64,000 bases of DNA from Hoplostethus atlanticus (taxonomy: Eukaryota > Chordata > Actinopteri > Trachichthyiformes > Trachichthyidae), in assembly GCA_034670405.1 (NCBI GenBank), contig JAXDDX010000002.1:9878501-9942500 (forward strand), in the 5' to 3' direction. Position 1 is the stretch's first letter, and each line of letters begins with the position of its first letter. The position numbers and the translations under genes are program-made. A model generated the notes under the pieces. It had not been told where the DNA came from, ran no database searches, and saw nothing but the letters and a program-made list of their open reading frames with translations. Positions 1 to 11,971 of this stretch are shown one piece after another.

Positions 1-304
1 TCCAAATTATTCTCCCTGAGACTAAAGGAGAGTACTTTCCGTGCTATTTTCTTCCCGAGCATCTCAGTTTGCTCTTTATTGCTTGAGCAGTTCCACCAGG
101 GGAAACCGTTATGATTTGGCATGGGTAGCATGCAGGCTGAGACACCCATTTTGGATAATTGCACTGAAATGTGCTTATGTAGAGGTGCCCGAGGCAACAA
201 ACTAACCACAAACATAATAACAGTTTTATTTGAGCAGTACAAGAAGTACTTTTAGACAGAAAGGGAAGAAGGTGGAGGGAGAAGGAGGGAGCGAGAGGAG
301 GACC

Positions 305-328
305 GAGAGAGAGAGAGAGAGAGAGAGA
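305..328. repeat. (GA)n microsatellite
   Basis: Twelve GA units follow a longer purine-rich stretch that starts near 255. Confidence 0.95.
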
Positions 329-599
329 TGGAGGGCTTTATGCTAGAAAAGGTCATTCTGAATAGATGCTTACACCACCTTATTATATTATTTATTTCCA
401 TCTTTGCAGGGAATTCACATTAAAGAACATTTTACAAGTGCGCCCCGTGCACTCATCAATCCCCCTGTTGTTCTAAAAAGTACTCTGGTTTCCGTTTGTG
501 TTGTTGGATAATATGATCTGCAGTTTGGGACTGAAGTGGGGTCATTGAATTGTTATGACACAGCTGTCCCTCCTCCTCTGTGCACATAGTTCCCTTGGG

Positions 600-628
<29 letters not shown>
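600..628. repeat. (CA)n microsatellite
   Basis: Uninterrupted CA dinucleotides. Confidence 0.95.
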
Positions 629-630
<2 letters not shown>

Positions 631-1032
631 TCCATTAATGTGAGCACACATGGTCTCATGGTCTCAGGAACACAATGTCATATTCTCCCACTCTCTGAAA
701 CAAACACGCACAGACGTACTAACAAACTGGCTAAATTGTCTCTGTCATAGCCCCCTAAGCTGAGCTGTGTGTGTGTCGTGTGTGTGTGTGTCGTGTGTGT
801 GTGTGTGTTTTGTGTTCATCCCTTGAGCAGTTTGCTTTAATCTCCTTTAATTTTATTCTCAATCTTTATGGAAATCGACTCTCACGGCCAACTCCTCGTT
901 TCACCGTCTCCCTCACTAATTAAGACCAGGAAATGATTCCTAGAATTGGTTGGCATGAGACAACAGCATCTCGTCACTTTCTCATTCTCTCCCCGCGTCT
1001 GAAAGTGTGTGTTTTTTTATGCATTTGTTGTT

Positions 1033-1034
<2 letters not shown>

Positions 1035-1066
<32 letters not shown>
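1035..1066. repeat. (GT)n microsatellite
   Basis: Uninterrupted GT run. Further GT, CT and TATG tracts continue with interruptions to about 1240, making a roughly 200 bp composite. Confidence 0.95.
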
Positions 1067-1067
<1 letters not shown>

Positions 1068-3479
1068 TGTCTTAGTGTGTGCCTGTCTTAATCTTTGTTT
1101 GCGTGTGTGTGTGTGTGTGATTGCCTGCCTGTTTGTTTCTCTACCCCCTGTCTCTCTCTGTGTGTTTTTCTGTCTATGTCTGTATCTCTCTATCTCTCTC
1201 TCTCTCTATGTATGTATGTGTGTGTGTGTGTGTGTGTATGTGTGGGTAGCCATGTGGTGGATTTAGGACTAAAGCTTTGGGTGATTACTCCCATAATGAA
1301 CCATCATGCTCTGTTCAGGCTGTCAGCCCCCACAGGGATTGACTGTATTATGAAGTTATCATTCAGCCTCAGCAACACCCATATGTCCTCAAATAACTCG
1401 CTTAAGCAATATAGCTCCATATACAGGATCATTAGCAGCTATATATTGCATACATTTTATCGGAGCCACTTGGGAGTGGAAGTCATTCAGGTGAATGTAA
1501 TGTTTGGAAATCTGAAAGGCTTTTTTCAGTGGCGCAGCTCCAGAAAGCAGGATGATATAAGGTTATGCCTTTGGGAGAGAGTAATTTGTGTTCACCAAAC
1601 TATCCAAAATGACAGGACAGGATCGTGTGAATTCTGTTTTATAGGCTGGATTCAAAGAGACACGCGCTCTCTCGCCTTGTCTTTTTGAATAAGATTGATA
1701 GCTTGATAAAGAAGACAGCAATCAAAGCCAGATTGATGGCTTGGAGGTTTGTTGGATGGGAGAGAGATAAGGCCGATAAATAGAGTCGATAGAAGTTAGA
1801 CTCACTCCCAGAGTCAAAGCGAGTCCTTGTATTGGATGGTGTGATATAGAGAGCTAGACTTTGACAGGTAAAGACCAAGCAGGTGGTTTTGGCGTTAAGG
1901 AAATGTTCTTACTGTGCGCTGCCACCTTCCCCCTCTCTCTCCTACCCTCCCTTTCTCCCCTCTCATCTTTCAACCCCTCATCTGCTGCCCCAGCTTCCCT
2001 TCTACCTTCCTTATCTGTCTCTATCCCTCTCCTCTAACCCCTTTCTCCCTCTATTTCTCTCTCCCACCTTCTCTGTCTCCGTTAGCTACTGTAAGGTGAC
2101 TACGATGATGAAATACCCAGAGTAACTTCAACAGATTCAGCATTAAAAAGAGGTCCATCTCATGCTAATGTGTGTGTGTCAGTGTTTGTGTGTGTGTGTG
2201 TGTCTTTGTCTGCGTGTGCAAGTGTGTGTACCGCAGCTGACGGATAAGGTGATTAAGAGTACACCTGGGAGCCAGGAGAGTAAAAGGACACAAGGGTAAC
2301 ACACACACACACACACTGCCCTCCTATGAGAGTTTCTGTATTTTTTGGGAAACTAGAGGAGGATAGAGGATGGTTTGCCATTGCTGCAACCTTTCAGAAA
2401 CTCTTCAAAGTGAAAAGGTTCTTTCTTTAAGAAACTGTGAGATGGAATCAGTAAAATATCCCTGCTACTGCTACTATGTCAACAATGCATTAGCTTCTGG
2501 ATATCACTTTGAAACAGACCAGACCGCTAAGCTACTAATGTTTAAATGACTTCCATATGCATCTAGGAACTGGCAACCACCCCGGTCTGCCGAGTCCGTA
2601 GTATTCCCACCCAAACAGAGGCAGAAAAATGCTTGTGTCTGGTGTTTTGTAATCCAGTGATTGCTGCAATCAGTGACATGTGTAAACAACAATGTTACAT
2701 TTTGGTAGGACTTGCATGCTACTACTGGTTACTGAAGTGCATCTAAACACTGTGATCTTTAAGTATTAACTGATCAATTCAATAACACCATGGATGTAGA
2801 ATGATACGATACTGTAATACAATACAACATATAACTTGTTGTAACATTTACACAAAACAGCCTGCAAACTTTAAAGACGTTGTTCAGTTTCTTAACTCCA
2901 AATCAAAGCTTTGGCTCATCTTATCTAAGAATTTCAGTTTAGATGCAACATTTTCAGTCTCTGAGTGTTTGTACCTAAATCAGAAATAGAGGCATCAGTT
3001 AGCGTGTGCCTCTTCAGTGCGAGGTAGCAGCATGATCCTAACTTGGTGTTTGTGTTTCCTTCTCTCTGCCTCCCAGTACTCTCCTGCTACAGATTTAATC
3101 TCACAAACACCTAAAGGTGTGATACATCTGAATGGATAGAAAGGGCAGTTTGCAGGTCCTTAGAAAAAATCAGATTCCGTATCTTCTTGGGTGTATTTAC
3201 GCCTGGTAGTTTGGAGAATCAGATTTCAAACCCTCAGGTTTATTTACACCCAGAAGATTGGAAAAAAACAACTTTTCTCTCTCCTTCTCCTTTGCACTCC
3301 CTGTTCTTTTTTAGAAATCCATCAGAACCTTTCGCCAGATCCATAAATAAAGTCACCTGCTGACTCCCCTAAAACTACCACCCCTCTCAGGTTACAGTTT
3401 GTTTTAATGGCTTTTTTTGTGGCACGCTAATTATTTTAACATCTGTTAAGCTCAGCTGCCGTTAAAGGTATATATACAC

Positions 3480-3670
3480 ACAGTACTGTGCAAAAGTAAA
3501 ACAGATTTGTTTATATAAATGTGGTCTTAGATCTTTATTGTTTGGTTTTCTGCAGTAGTGTTTTACATTACTGCTCTTTATGGTCTTTCTTTTCATTTCA
3601 TTATATAAAGCAATTATTTTTGAAAGCATCTCCGCTTTTACATGTGCCTAAGACTTTTACACAGTACTGT
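3480..3670. mobile_element. small MITE with Tc1/mariner-like terminal inverted repeats
   Basis: The left end, acagtactgtgcaaaagt (3480-3497), is matched by the reverse complement of 3653-3670 with one mismatch. This makes an 18 bp terminal inverted repeat around about 155 bp of AT-rich DNA. The right end also carries the 'cctaagacttttacacagtactg' type of sequence that I recall from non-autonomous Tc1/mariner-like elements in fish. Flanks are TA-rich, as expected for TA-target insertion, but exact target duplications are obscured by the surrounding TATATA. There is no coding capacity. Confidence 0.75.
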
Positions 3671-5047
3671 AAACATATATATATACTGTATGTGTGAATG
3701 AGAAAACAACAAAAAAATAATGCAGATAGGCAAGGAGAAAAGGTTGAGAGTGAAAGATTGAATGATAGAGGCCATTTCAGGAGGGAGGGAGTGTGGAGAA
3801 AAAGTTTATTCTTGCTCAGGACAATGAACTGTGGAGGAGAGAAGTGCATGAGACAGCTGATGAGCCTTCTGAAGTCTTTCAGTGAAGAATATATTTTCTG
3901 TAGAGGATTATCTGGAGGGGGTGGCAGGCAGGTCAGAGAGACGGAGGCATCAGCAAAAAAAAGAGAAAAACCGAGAAAAACAAACTGTCCATCCATCCAT
4001 CCATCCATTCCCTTCACAACCCTTTACAACCCTTTTCAACCCTCTCTCTATCCCCCCTTCTTTGCCCTCCTCTCCTATTCTTATCCAAACTGCTGGGTAA
4101 TTGTCTCTAAGTTAGCTACTGCGGGCACGGATTCATTTTTTTTCCCCCCCGAAATGAAAGCAGCTGAACCGTTCCCCTCTCTGTAATGTTCTGTGAAAGA
4201 AATAGCAGTGCATTCCTTCCTGCCTTGTAATGCTGTCGTTTATCACAGCGTGCGGACCATTAGCGTGAATCATTCATTGTCTTTGGCCTGTCTTGAGTCC
4301 TCAGATCTCTGGCAAGTCTGTCGAGAATGAAAGGAAGGTAAAATATTGGGCATAGCGGATCGAGAGACAACGAAGCAGTCTGTTCAGTGTATGAACCTAA
4401 AAGCATACCTACTGAATAGTAAGGGAGCTGAGAGGCTTCTGTGGTTGTGTGTGTGTGTGTGTGTGTGTGTGCTCGAACTTATGTATTAGTTAAGAATATA
4501 CAGTGTTTTTCATTGTTGTGTACATTTCTGAACTGGCAGGCGAGCAGGAGAAGCCAGTATCTTCATGGCTGACTATAACCATCCATACTATAACTCCATA
4601 ATTACTGTGTCATTGTCACCTCGGGAATGAGGGCTGAAACGTACCGTCAGTTAAACGCACAATGATAGGGCACCATCACCAAAATGGCCTCTCTAAATGC
4701 AGAATCACAGGGTGTTTTCTCCAAAATGGCCACCCACACACCTCCGGTTTCCCCTGGGATGTTTTTTCTCCTTTGATAGTATAAAACGGAACGAATTCAT
4801 ACCAACATTCACAACGATGGCTTTATTTCCCCCGAGAACAGACATCTTTGTTGTTGTAAGGATGAGGTGGCAGTGTGTTTGAGAACCACAGCATATAGGA
4901 ATCAGTCAAACGTCTTGCACTCATCATATTCACTCAGGTATTACTTAGTCTTCATTTCTCAGTGTACAGCTGTGGCGTTTCCTTTTTGCAAATGCTTACT
5001 TGACCAGTTGCATTCATTAAAGACGGCTCTGACGTAGTTATCATTGA

Positions 5048-5287
<240 letters not shown>

Positions 5288-6044
5288 TGAGATGAATAGA
5301 AAGACTGACTGAAGAGAGTGAGGTGACAGAAATGAGACCGAGAATGTACAAATGATGTAAAAATGGAAATGATGGTTGTCGCTTTACGGCTGTGGCATGT
5401 TTTGAGATTGCCTGGAACTGTGAATGAAAGTCAGCAGCTTGGTTTGATCTGTGCATGCTCTCTTCTGCAGCTTGACCCTCTTGACAAACCCTCTTAAAAT
5501 AACCAGTTGTACCACTGTTACGCCCAAAGCAAGCAGCCACCACAAGATTGAACATTTCACAACAAAAGCCTTACCACAAATAACAAGAAAGACCTTGTTG
5601 ATTATCTATTAATGTAACGGGATCCCATGCTCATCTCCACTGATGTGTCTATAAATATCCAGTTTTGTTGCACAATTTGCAATAACACTATTGTCGGATT
5701 GTCGTGAGGCGAGATCAGGGGGAATAGCCTAAATCTTATGTTGAGTGACAGTCGCTTGAAAGCTCTGCGGCAACAAGGTAACACCGGAGATTCAAAGTTT
5801 AAACTTAAATGTCCCCAGAGAGCCAATTTGAGTTGCTGCACAAGTTACATGAAAAAACTCTTGTGTCTGCAGAGGTTTAGCTTCCCGGCTCATGTTTGTT
5901 GTCCCACCTCTTTCTTTGCTGTCTGTGTTCACCTGAATATAATTGGTAAAATGAATGCATGTATTATATTACTATGATTGAAAAAAAGGAAGGATGGCGA
6001 CTGATGCTTTTTGCGTACACATGCTCACAGGAGCTGCCCAGTAC

Positions 6045-6140
6045 AAGTAGTCTTTTGTGTCATTGAGCAGTTGGGTGTTTAGTGCCTTGCTCAAGGACAC
6101 TTTGACAACAGTTGTCATTGTTGGAAGGCTGCCTCGTCTT
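6045..6140. repeat. possible dispersed-repeat fragment ('gtgccttgctcaaggacac')
   Basis: The short motif gtgccttgctcaaggacac is one I associate with dispersed teleost repeats. Boundaries and family cannot be fixed here. Confidence 0.3.
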
Positions 6141-6623
6141 ACACTATCACAACACACTGCATCCCTTTATATAAGACAATGCTCTTTGCCTCTATGCGGT
6201 GTCAGCACGTCAACATTTGATTCACTCATCAAACGTGTAATACAGTAAACATCCACTTTGGAAGTACCACACAGTGTCACTCCCATCCCCGGAGGACTTT
6301 AACTACAGCAAAAAGAACATCATCTACAATTCAGATTATTCTTTACCTTCTCGGTTTCATTTGGCTTTGTTCCCACCTGAATGGATGAAAAGGCATAATT
6401 TCATTTTTGTTGGTCACCGGGGGAAAGAGCGGTACACTTTGCGAGGGCTGCACTACCGGATAAGGAGGCTCTGAATCAGGTTTCATTCCTCAGGGTTTGA
6501 TAGTCGTTTTCAACTGTGTCTAAGTACACAGCTCCCCTGAGAGAGAGAGAGGGAAGGAGAGACAGAAGGAGAGATGGAAAGAGTGGGTGGAGGAGGAGGG
6601 GGGCTCATGCAAACTGGCATCTA

Positions 6624-6626
<3 letters not shown>

Positions 6627-6667
<41 letters not shown>
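6627..6667. repeat. (AG)n microsatellite, 41 bp
   Basis: Pure AG run. Its reverse complement occurs 70 bp downstream (6738-6781), so a pre-mRNA hairpin with a long stem is possible. Confidence 0.97.
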
Positions 6668-6670
<3 letters not shown>

Positions 6671-6736
6671 AGAGAAAGGCAGAGATGAAGATGCTCCAGA
6701 CAGAGGTGGTAGGCAGTAATGAAATGATCTTGTCTT

Positions 6737-6737
<1 letters not shown>

Positions 6738-6781
<44 letters not shown>
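6738..6781. repeat. (CT)n microsatellite, 44 bp, ending in CAG
   Basis: Pure CT run followed by CAG. It looks like a splice acceptor, but the DNA after it (aactgatag...) has no coding character, so I read it as a cryptic site only. Confidence 0.97.
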
Positions 6782-6782
<1 letters not shown>

Positions 6783-6958
6783 GAACTGATAGCCTGGCAC
6801 TGGATAGCTTTCCGCTTCTATTTTAGGAAATCTCTTCTGCTTCTTCTGAGCGAAATTAAGCAAATAAATTGGTCGATTTGTGACTTCAGTTTAACAGGAA
6901 GGGCTTTAGAGACACACAAATACACACATCAGTACACAAACATGCACACATGTAGGCA

Positions 6959-6959
<1 letters not shown>

Positions 6960-7016
<57 letters not shown>

Positions 7017-7039
7017 GCACACACACACACACACACACA
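6960..7039. repeat. compound (CT)n(AC)n microsatellite, 80 bp
   Basis: CT units to 7012 run directly into AC units to 7039, with two small interruptions. Confidence 0.97.
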
Positions 7040-7173
7040 GGCAGACCCAAAGCACATTCACTCATCTTGGAGACAAATCTCCACATTAATGTCTCATGAC
7101 TGCTGCCGCCTTATTTGTTTTGTTACCACATTTGATTTTCTGACACCTGTTTGAACACACATGCAAACACACC

Positions 7174-7174
<1 letters not shown>

Positions 7175-7215
<41 letters not shown>
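7175..7215. repeat. (AC)n microsatellite
   Basis: Pure AC run of 41 bp. Confidence 0.97.
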
Positions 7216-7216
<1 letters not shown>

Positions 7217-7475
7217 CTATTTTCCCAGTGAGTTCAATTTACTACCTTTTCCATTCCTTTCTCCTGTCATAATGGGATCTCAGGCCCAGTGGATTGGTCT
7301 GTCTCCTCTGTCTGCTGAAGCTGATTAAGGGGATTTAGGTTTAAAACCCGCCGATGACCTCTGGCTTTAGCCCTGCCTTTCTTTGTATCTCCTCTGACTC
7401 TCTCTTTCTCTTTGTTCTTATCATGCTCATTATCACTGGCATTCACATTCTCTTTATTTTTATCATATCTCACTA

Positions 7476-7507
<32 letters not shown>

Positions 7508-7734
7508 ACACACCTCATCGTTTTTGAATGGCAGCTCTCCGTGTCGGTGTCCTGTGACCTCTCTATAAATGTTCTAATATTAGCGGGTCGTGGTTGTGTG
7601 TCGACTCGTTGACGACTGTTGTAAAGTTGTCAATGTGATGGGGTTGGTGCCCTGATATGTGATACTCGACACTGTAATGCCCAGCTGGCATCACGTGGCT
7701 GTCAACATGCCGCACCAAAGCCTTGACTCCTTAA

Positions 7735-7866
7735 ACACACACACACACACTTGCAGACACACATACATGTACACAGACAATCAAACATATTTGCACAGAC
7801 AACTTGCACACACATGCACATGCAGACACAAACACATACACACCTACACACACACACACACACACA
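7735..7866. repeat. interrupted (AC)n cluster
   Basis: Several short AC runs are mixed with CATACA, GCAGACA and similar variants, the pattern of a decayed AC microsatellite. Confidence 0.85.
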
Positions 7867-8635
7867 AAAGCATGATGAGAGAGGCACACTAGCACACTAA
7901 GGGACATATTAGCCAGGGATCATTTCAACTGCTGCCCAACTATTAGCCTTGACAGGTCAAGGTCAAACCAGTCCCAGATAGCAAAGGAAATGTGTACAAC
8001 CAAGACAGATGCACGGTCATTTATCTTTCACTTTCCTCTGGACCTTGTGCTCTTGCTGTCAATCATTTATATATATTTATATGGTTCTCTCTTTCAATCT
8101 CAGGCTTCTCAGTGCCACAATTTGAAGCATTGTGAAAGCCTTGAGAAACATCTAAATCGCTACAGATTGAGAAGAAAAGCCTTTGAAAGCTGATAGAAAG
8201 CCAATGGATTCAACAGGAAGGGTTCAGCAGTTCAGCTGGGAAGGAGATATGGACAGAGGCAGAGAACTTGCAACTCGTACAGCTCTCGGTATCATTCAGT
8301 TTCTATGGAAAATACTCCTAGTTTGATTTACTTTGTTTTGGTTTGCTTTAGTTTATTCTAAATCTTTTGAATCTTCTAAGCGCTTTTCTGGCTTAGGTCA
8401 CCTAAACCACTCAGATGTGCAGTTTCTCGAGAAAAACCACACTGGAAATATCTAACCGGTTCTGTGACATTCAGATCTGGGCCACGATCTACCTGACTGC
8501 ACATTTCTGCCCACACATGTTGTGAGGGTAATTGGGACTTAGAGGCAGAAGAACACGACAGCAAGACTGATATTCTCCAAAACTCAGAGTAGGAATGACC
8601 TAAAGGCCAGGAAAATCCAATAGACTTCACCTAGC

Positions 8636-8637
<2 letters not shown>

Positions 8638-8674
<37 letters not shown>
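8638..8674. repeat. (GT)n microsatellite
   Basis: Pure GT run. A complementary AC run lies at 8812-8836. Confidence 0.97.
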
Positions 8675-8677
<3 letters not shown>

Positions 8678-8811
8678 ATTTGTGTGTGCCTGTCTGCGTC
8701 TGTCTCTGTGTGTGAGTGATTGCCCCAGCTGCAGTGAAATAAACACATCAGTGTGTAGTGACAGGCCCTCCATGCCTCCCTCCTACACAAGCGCACTCAC
8801 ACGCACGCACG

Positions 8812-8836
8812 CACACACACACACACACACACACAC
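8812..8836. repeat. (CA)n microsatellite
   Basis: Pure CA run preceded by a short CGCA variant. Confidence 0.95.
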
Positions 8837-9160
8837 CGACTGACAGTAACTGGATATGTGTCTGGAGCCCACTCAAGCTCCTGTCACACTCTAAACCACT
8901 CAATCCACACCCTGAATTAGTGGATCTCATTCACTTAGATAATGGCTTCTAATCAAAGTGTTTTCTCACATTATCTATATCAAAGTAAACAATAAATGAG
9001 ATTCAGGGACTTTCAGACTTGTGTTGTGTTTGAAAAGTTGTAATGTAAGTTGTAAGCAGTAGTGGTGGTGGTTTTTAATGGAAAAAAAAAAATATTCTGC
9101 TTAGACATTACAGACATTACACACACACCATACTGACCGGGAGGTAGCTGGGACATCCAT

Positions 9161-9161
<1 letters not shown>

Positions 9162-9219
<58 letters not shown>
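9162..9219. repeat. (GT)n microsatellite, 58 bp
   Basis: One of the longest pure GT tracts in the window. Confidence 0.98.
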
Positions 9220-9224
<5 letters not shown>

Positions 9225-9397
9225 AACCCAGGGGGCACAGGCAAGCCCCATAAACACACATGTAGTTATTGATGGCCTCTAACATCCCTAGCGGCAGCCG
9301 TCATTGTCACTTTCTGTGAATGACTTTGTATGTTAACCAGTATGATAAATATAACTCTAGACATGTGCATTTGTGTAATTGCCCATGTTGATGTATC

Positions 9398-9401
<4 letters not shown>

Positions 9402-9436
<35 letters not shown>
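9402..9436. repeat. (TG)n microsatellite
   Basis: Pure TG run. An AC run follows at 9615-9643. Confidence 0.97.
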
Positions 9437-9438
<2 letters not shown>

Positions 9439-9612
9439 GTGTGTTAGGAGGTCTGTGTTCGTGTCCATGTGTGTCCATGGGTGTATTTTTGCTTGCGTGA
9501 ATGACTCTTTGTGATGCAGACGATAGGAGACTTTTCTGTCAGAAGCCATCAGTGGTCTGGTGTGACCATAATGCTAACGGCTACCTCCCTCATACACACA
9601 CCTACTGTACAT

Positions 9613-9614
<2 letters not shown>

Positions 9615-9643
<29 letters not shown>
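9615..9643. repeat. (AC)n microsatellite
   Basis: Pure AC run. Confidence 0.95.
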
Positions 9644-10205
9644 TTTCATTCCCTGCGGTCACCGTTGTTAATGTGTCATATGATGACGTTTACTAGCAAA
9701 ATCTATCTGGAGGTTATAGCATCGGTGCCGGTAGAGTGCTTCACATGGACAGTGAAGGTGACAGTTTGGTGTGCTCCACAGTAAGACCTGCTCTTGTCCT
9801 GGGTGTGCAGATAAAAGCAGATGAAGATGAAGCCCTTTCAAATCCCACCAGAGCTCAATACCCAATATTCAATGCTGCTTGCCACATGACAGCTTCTAAA
9901 TACATTTAAACTCATATTTAGCTGTCATCTCTTGCATCACAAGCTCTGTCAATGGATTTAAAAGGGAAAAATGAATGAATGAAATAAATATTAACAAAGC
10001 CAGTAGTGGATTGAGTTTGACCTCATGGTTGTCGCTTTCTGGATTTGTCTTGCTTTTTCCATGTTGAATTTCCAAATGCAACTGAATGCCTACTCGAAGG
10101 GACACGAGTAGCGTGCAGATCGAGCGTGTGATATGGAATGATAGCTTTAAAACGTGTTTGAATACCACACTAGAGAAGAGTTGAACTATTGTAGAGAAAC
10201 ACAAT

Positions 10206-11403
10206 GGGCCTCCTTCATGAAACGTGCGTACGATCAGATTTTGTCATGGATCCTGGCAGCAGTTCTTCCTCATAGCCCGTCTCCCTGTCTCCGCCCCCCT
10301 CCTGCTTGTCACCTGTTCCTGCCCAGCCTATCAGAGGATTCACTGAATTCAAGCCTCTACACCTGAATGCAATTTGCAATCAGCATTTAGTATAAATAGA
10401 GACCTGTTCTTGCAAATTCCTGCCAGAACATTTTAGCTTGCCTAGACGGAATAGCCTGAATATCAGACCTGTTATTTGCCAACCCAGTTTTGAACCTGTG
10501 CCTGTTTTCTCACCAGCCTTTTGCCTGCTCCCTACTGATCCTGTCTGCCTGCTCTCGACTCCGGCCTGCTTTCTCCTGACTACGTTTTTGCCTGCTTGAT
10601 TTTGGTATTGACCTGGACTGTCTTGACTACGTTTTGGATCTCACACTAATAAATTGGTGTTGAAGTTTTACTAGCGTGTCTGTTGCGTGTGAGTCCCAGC
10701 CTGTTTGCCTGACAGAATTGATCGTAAAGCGTTTGTACGAACGTTTCTACGAAGATAGTCTGATTTATCATTTTGTTCGTATCTGAATTTGTTCGTTGGT
10801 ACGATCAAATCCTACGTGGAAACATGCGGGAAGGCTCTTAGAATGGCTTATTCTTTATGAAAAATCCATTACAGTGGTGCCAAACCTCAACAACAACAAG
10901 ACGTTTCAGTGGCCTTGTAGAAGATAAAGACCTAATAGGCTGAAATGGCGTATTTGCCGAACTGTCCTCATTCATAGCAATACAAGATTATCCAACTTGT
11001 ACTGGATTGATCACATGGACTGGACGCCTTACAAATACAATAACATAGTCCTACCATCTGATGAAGATGCAGCCTGGATTTGATCTGTGTCCAACTCCAA
11101 TGACAACGTTAATCATTTCTTGCCATGTTTTACTTTTATCAGTTCTTGTGACTGAAATTCCTCTTTTCCCTGGTTTAGTTGCACACGACCCTTCAGTCTG
11201 CAGACTTTTACGGTGTTGAACAGCGTTTACCTGCAAACCGGCTTCAACAGGCATCCAATTTACGAACGATTAGCATTCATCAAATATACACCTGTTTTAC
11301 GCACAAATCGAGGTTTCTCACACGTTTCATGAATCCCACGTTCGTGTTTACACAAATACGACAAATCTACAAATAATTGCGAAGACTTTCATGACTGAGG
11401 CCC
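10206..11403. mobile_element. Harbinger-like non-autonomous DNA element with nested solo LTR
   Basis: The left end gggcctccttcatgaaa (10206) and the reverse complement of the right end, gggcctcagtcatgaaa (11403), form terminal inverted repeats. Subterminal 'cgtgcgtacga' and 'acgttcgtgtttac' motifs add to the symmetry. Flanking AAT triplets at 10203-10205 and 11404-11406 fit a 3 bp target duplication, as made by PIF/Harbinger elements. The 'ttcatgaaacgtgcgtacg' end is a type I know from fish genomes. After removing the nested LTR about 725 bp remain, with no transposase reading frame, so it is non-autonomous or internally deleted. Confidence 0.75.
10242..10714 (+). mobile_element. solo LTR inside the Harbinger-like element
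   Basis: The 473 bp segment begins TGTCATGG and ends CCTGACA, so the inverted TGTCA/TGACA ends typical of an LTR are present. Inside are a TATA-like tataaata (about 10392) and a late aataaa (about 10649), in the order expected of a plus-strand LTR promoter and poly(A) signal. Flanking gattt (10237-10241) and gaatt (10715-10719) match at four of five bases, fitting an old 5 bp target duplication. No internal gag/pol region follows, so it is a recombined solo LTR. Gypsy-like is possible, but the family is not proven. Confidence 0.7.
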
Positions 11404-11741
11404 AATGTCTACAACGTGTTTGTGTGTGCGTGTGTTTGTGTGTGCGTGTATGCACAAAAACAATTTATGTAATGCTCCTTCCCCAATAGATCCTTACCTT
11501 AATCCTCTTTGAGCTAGCATAGTAAACCCCATGGCTCATCTCCCATCACATTTTACCTTGATCCTCAACCTCTGTCAGAAATCATCACCGTAATCCACAG
11601 ATTAGTCAGCAATCTCTTTTTTTTTATTCCGAGCGCCTAGGTGAATTATTGGAATGGTGTTAAGATTATTAAAATGTTGTTGTGAAGGTCTATCAGTGCA
11701 GAGTAATTTCCAAATGGGACGGCTGAAGGAGAGCAGCTTAT

Positions 11742-11766
11742 TGTGTGTGTGTGTGTGTGTGTGTGT
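11742..11766. repeat. (TG)n microsatellite
   Basis: Pure TG run. Confidence 0.95.
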
Positions 11767-11888
11767 TAGGGTTGTGGATGTATTGTGGCTGGTTGTTGGT
11801 GATGTTTCAAAGGATTATGATCATTACCTAATGGTATGTTTACAAAATGTAAAAGATCGTTTCACCCCCACGCACACACGCACAGACA

Positions 11889-11890
<2 letters not shown>

Positions 11891-11934
<44 letters not shown>

Positions 11935-11971
11935 CTACTTTACATTTCAAACACACACACACACACACACA
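11891..11971. repeat. (TC)n then (AC)n microsatellites
   Basis: TC run 11891-11932, an 18 bp spacer, then an AC run 11950-11971. Confidence 0.95.

Noticed and set aside
3698..4186. Long open frames on both strands near 3600-4190
   Set aside because: Low-complexity and purine-rich intron. No recognisable domain and no splice context.
6738..6800. (CT)n CAG acceptor-like site
   Set aside because: No coding DNA follows (aactgatag) and no donor fits, so it is a cryptic site at most.
6735..7154. Long open frame, Ser/Leu/His-rich
   Set aside because: It is the translation of CT and AC microsatellites, with no codon structure outside them.
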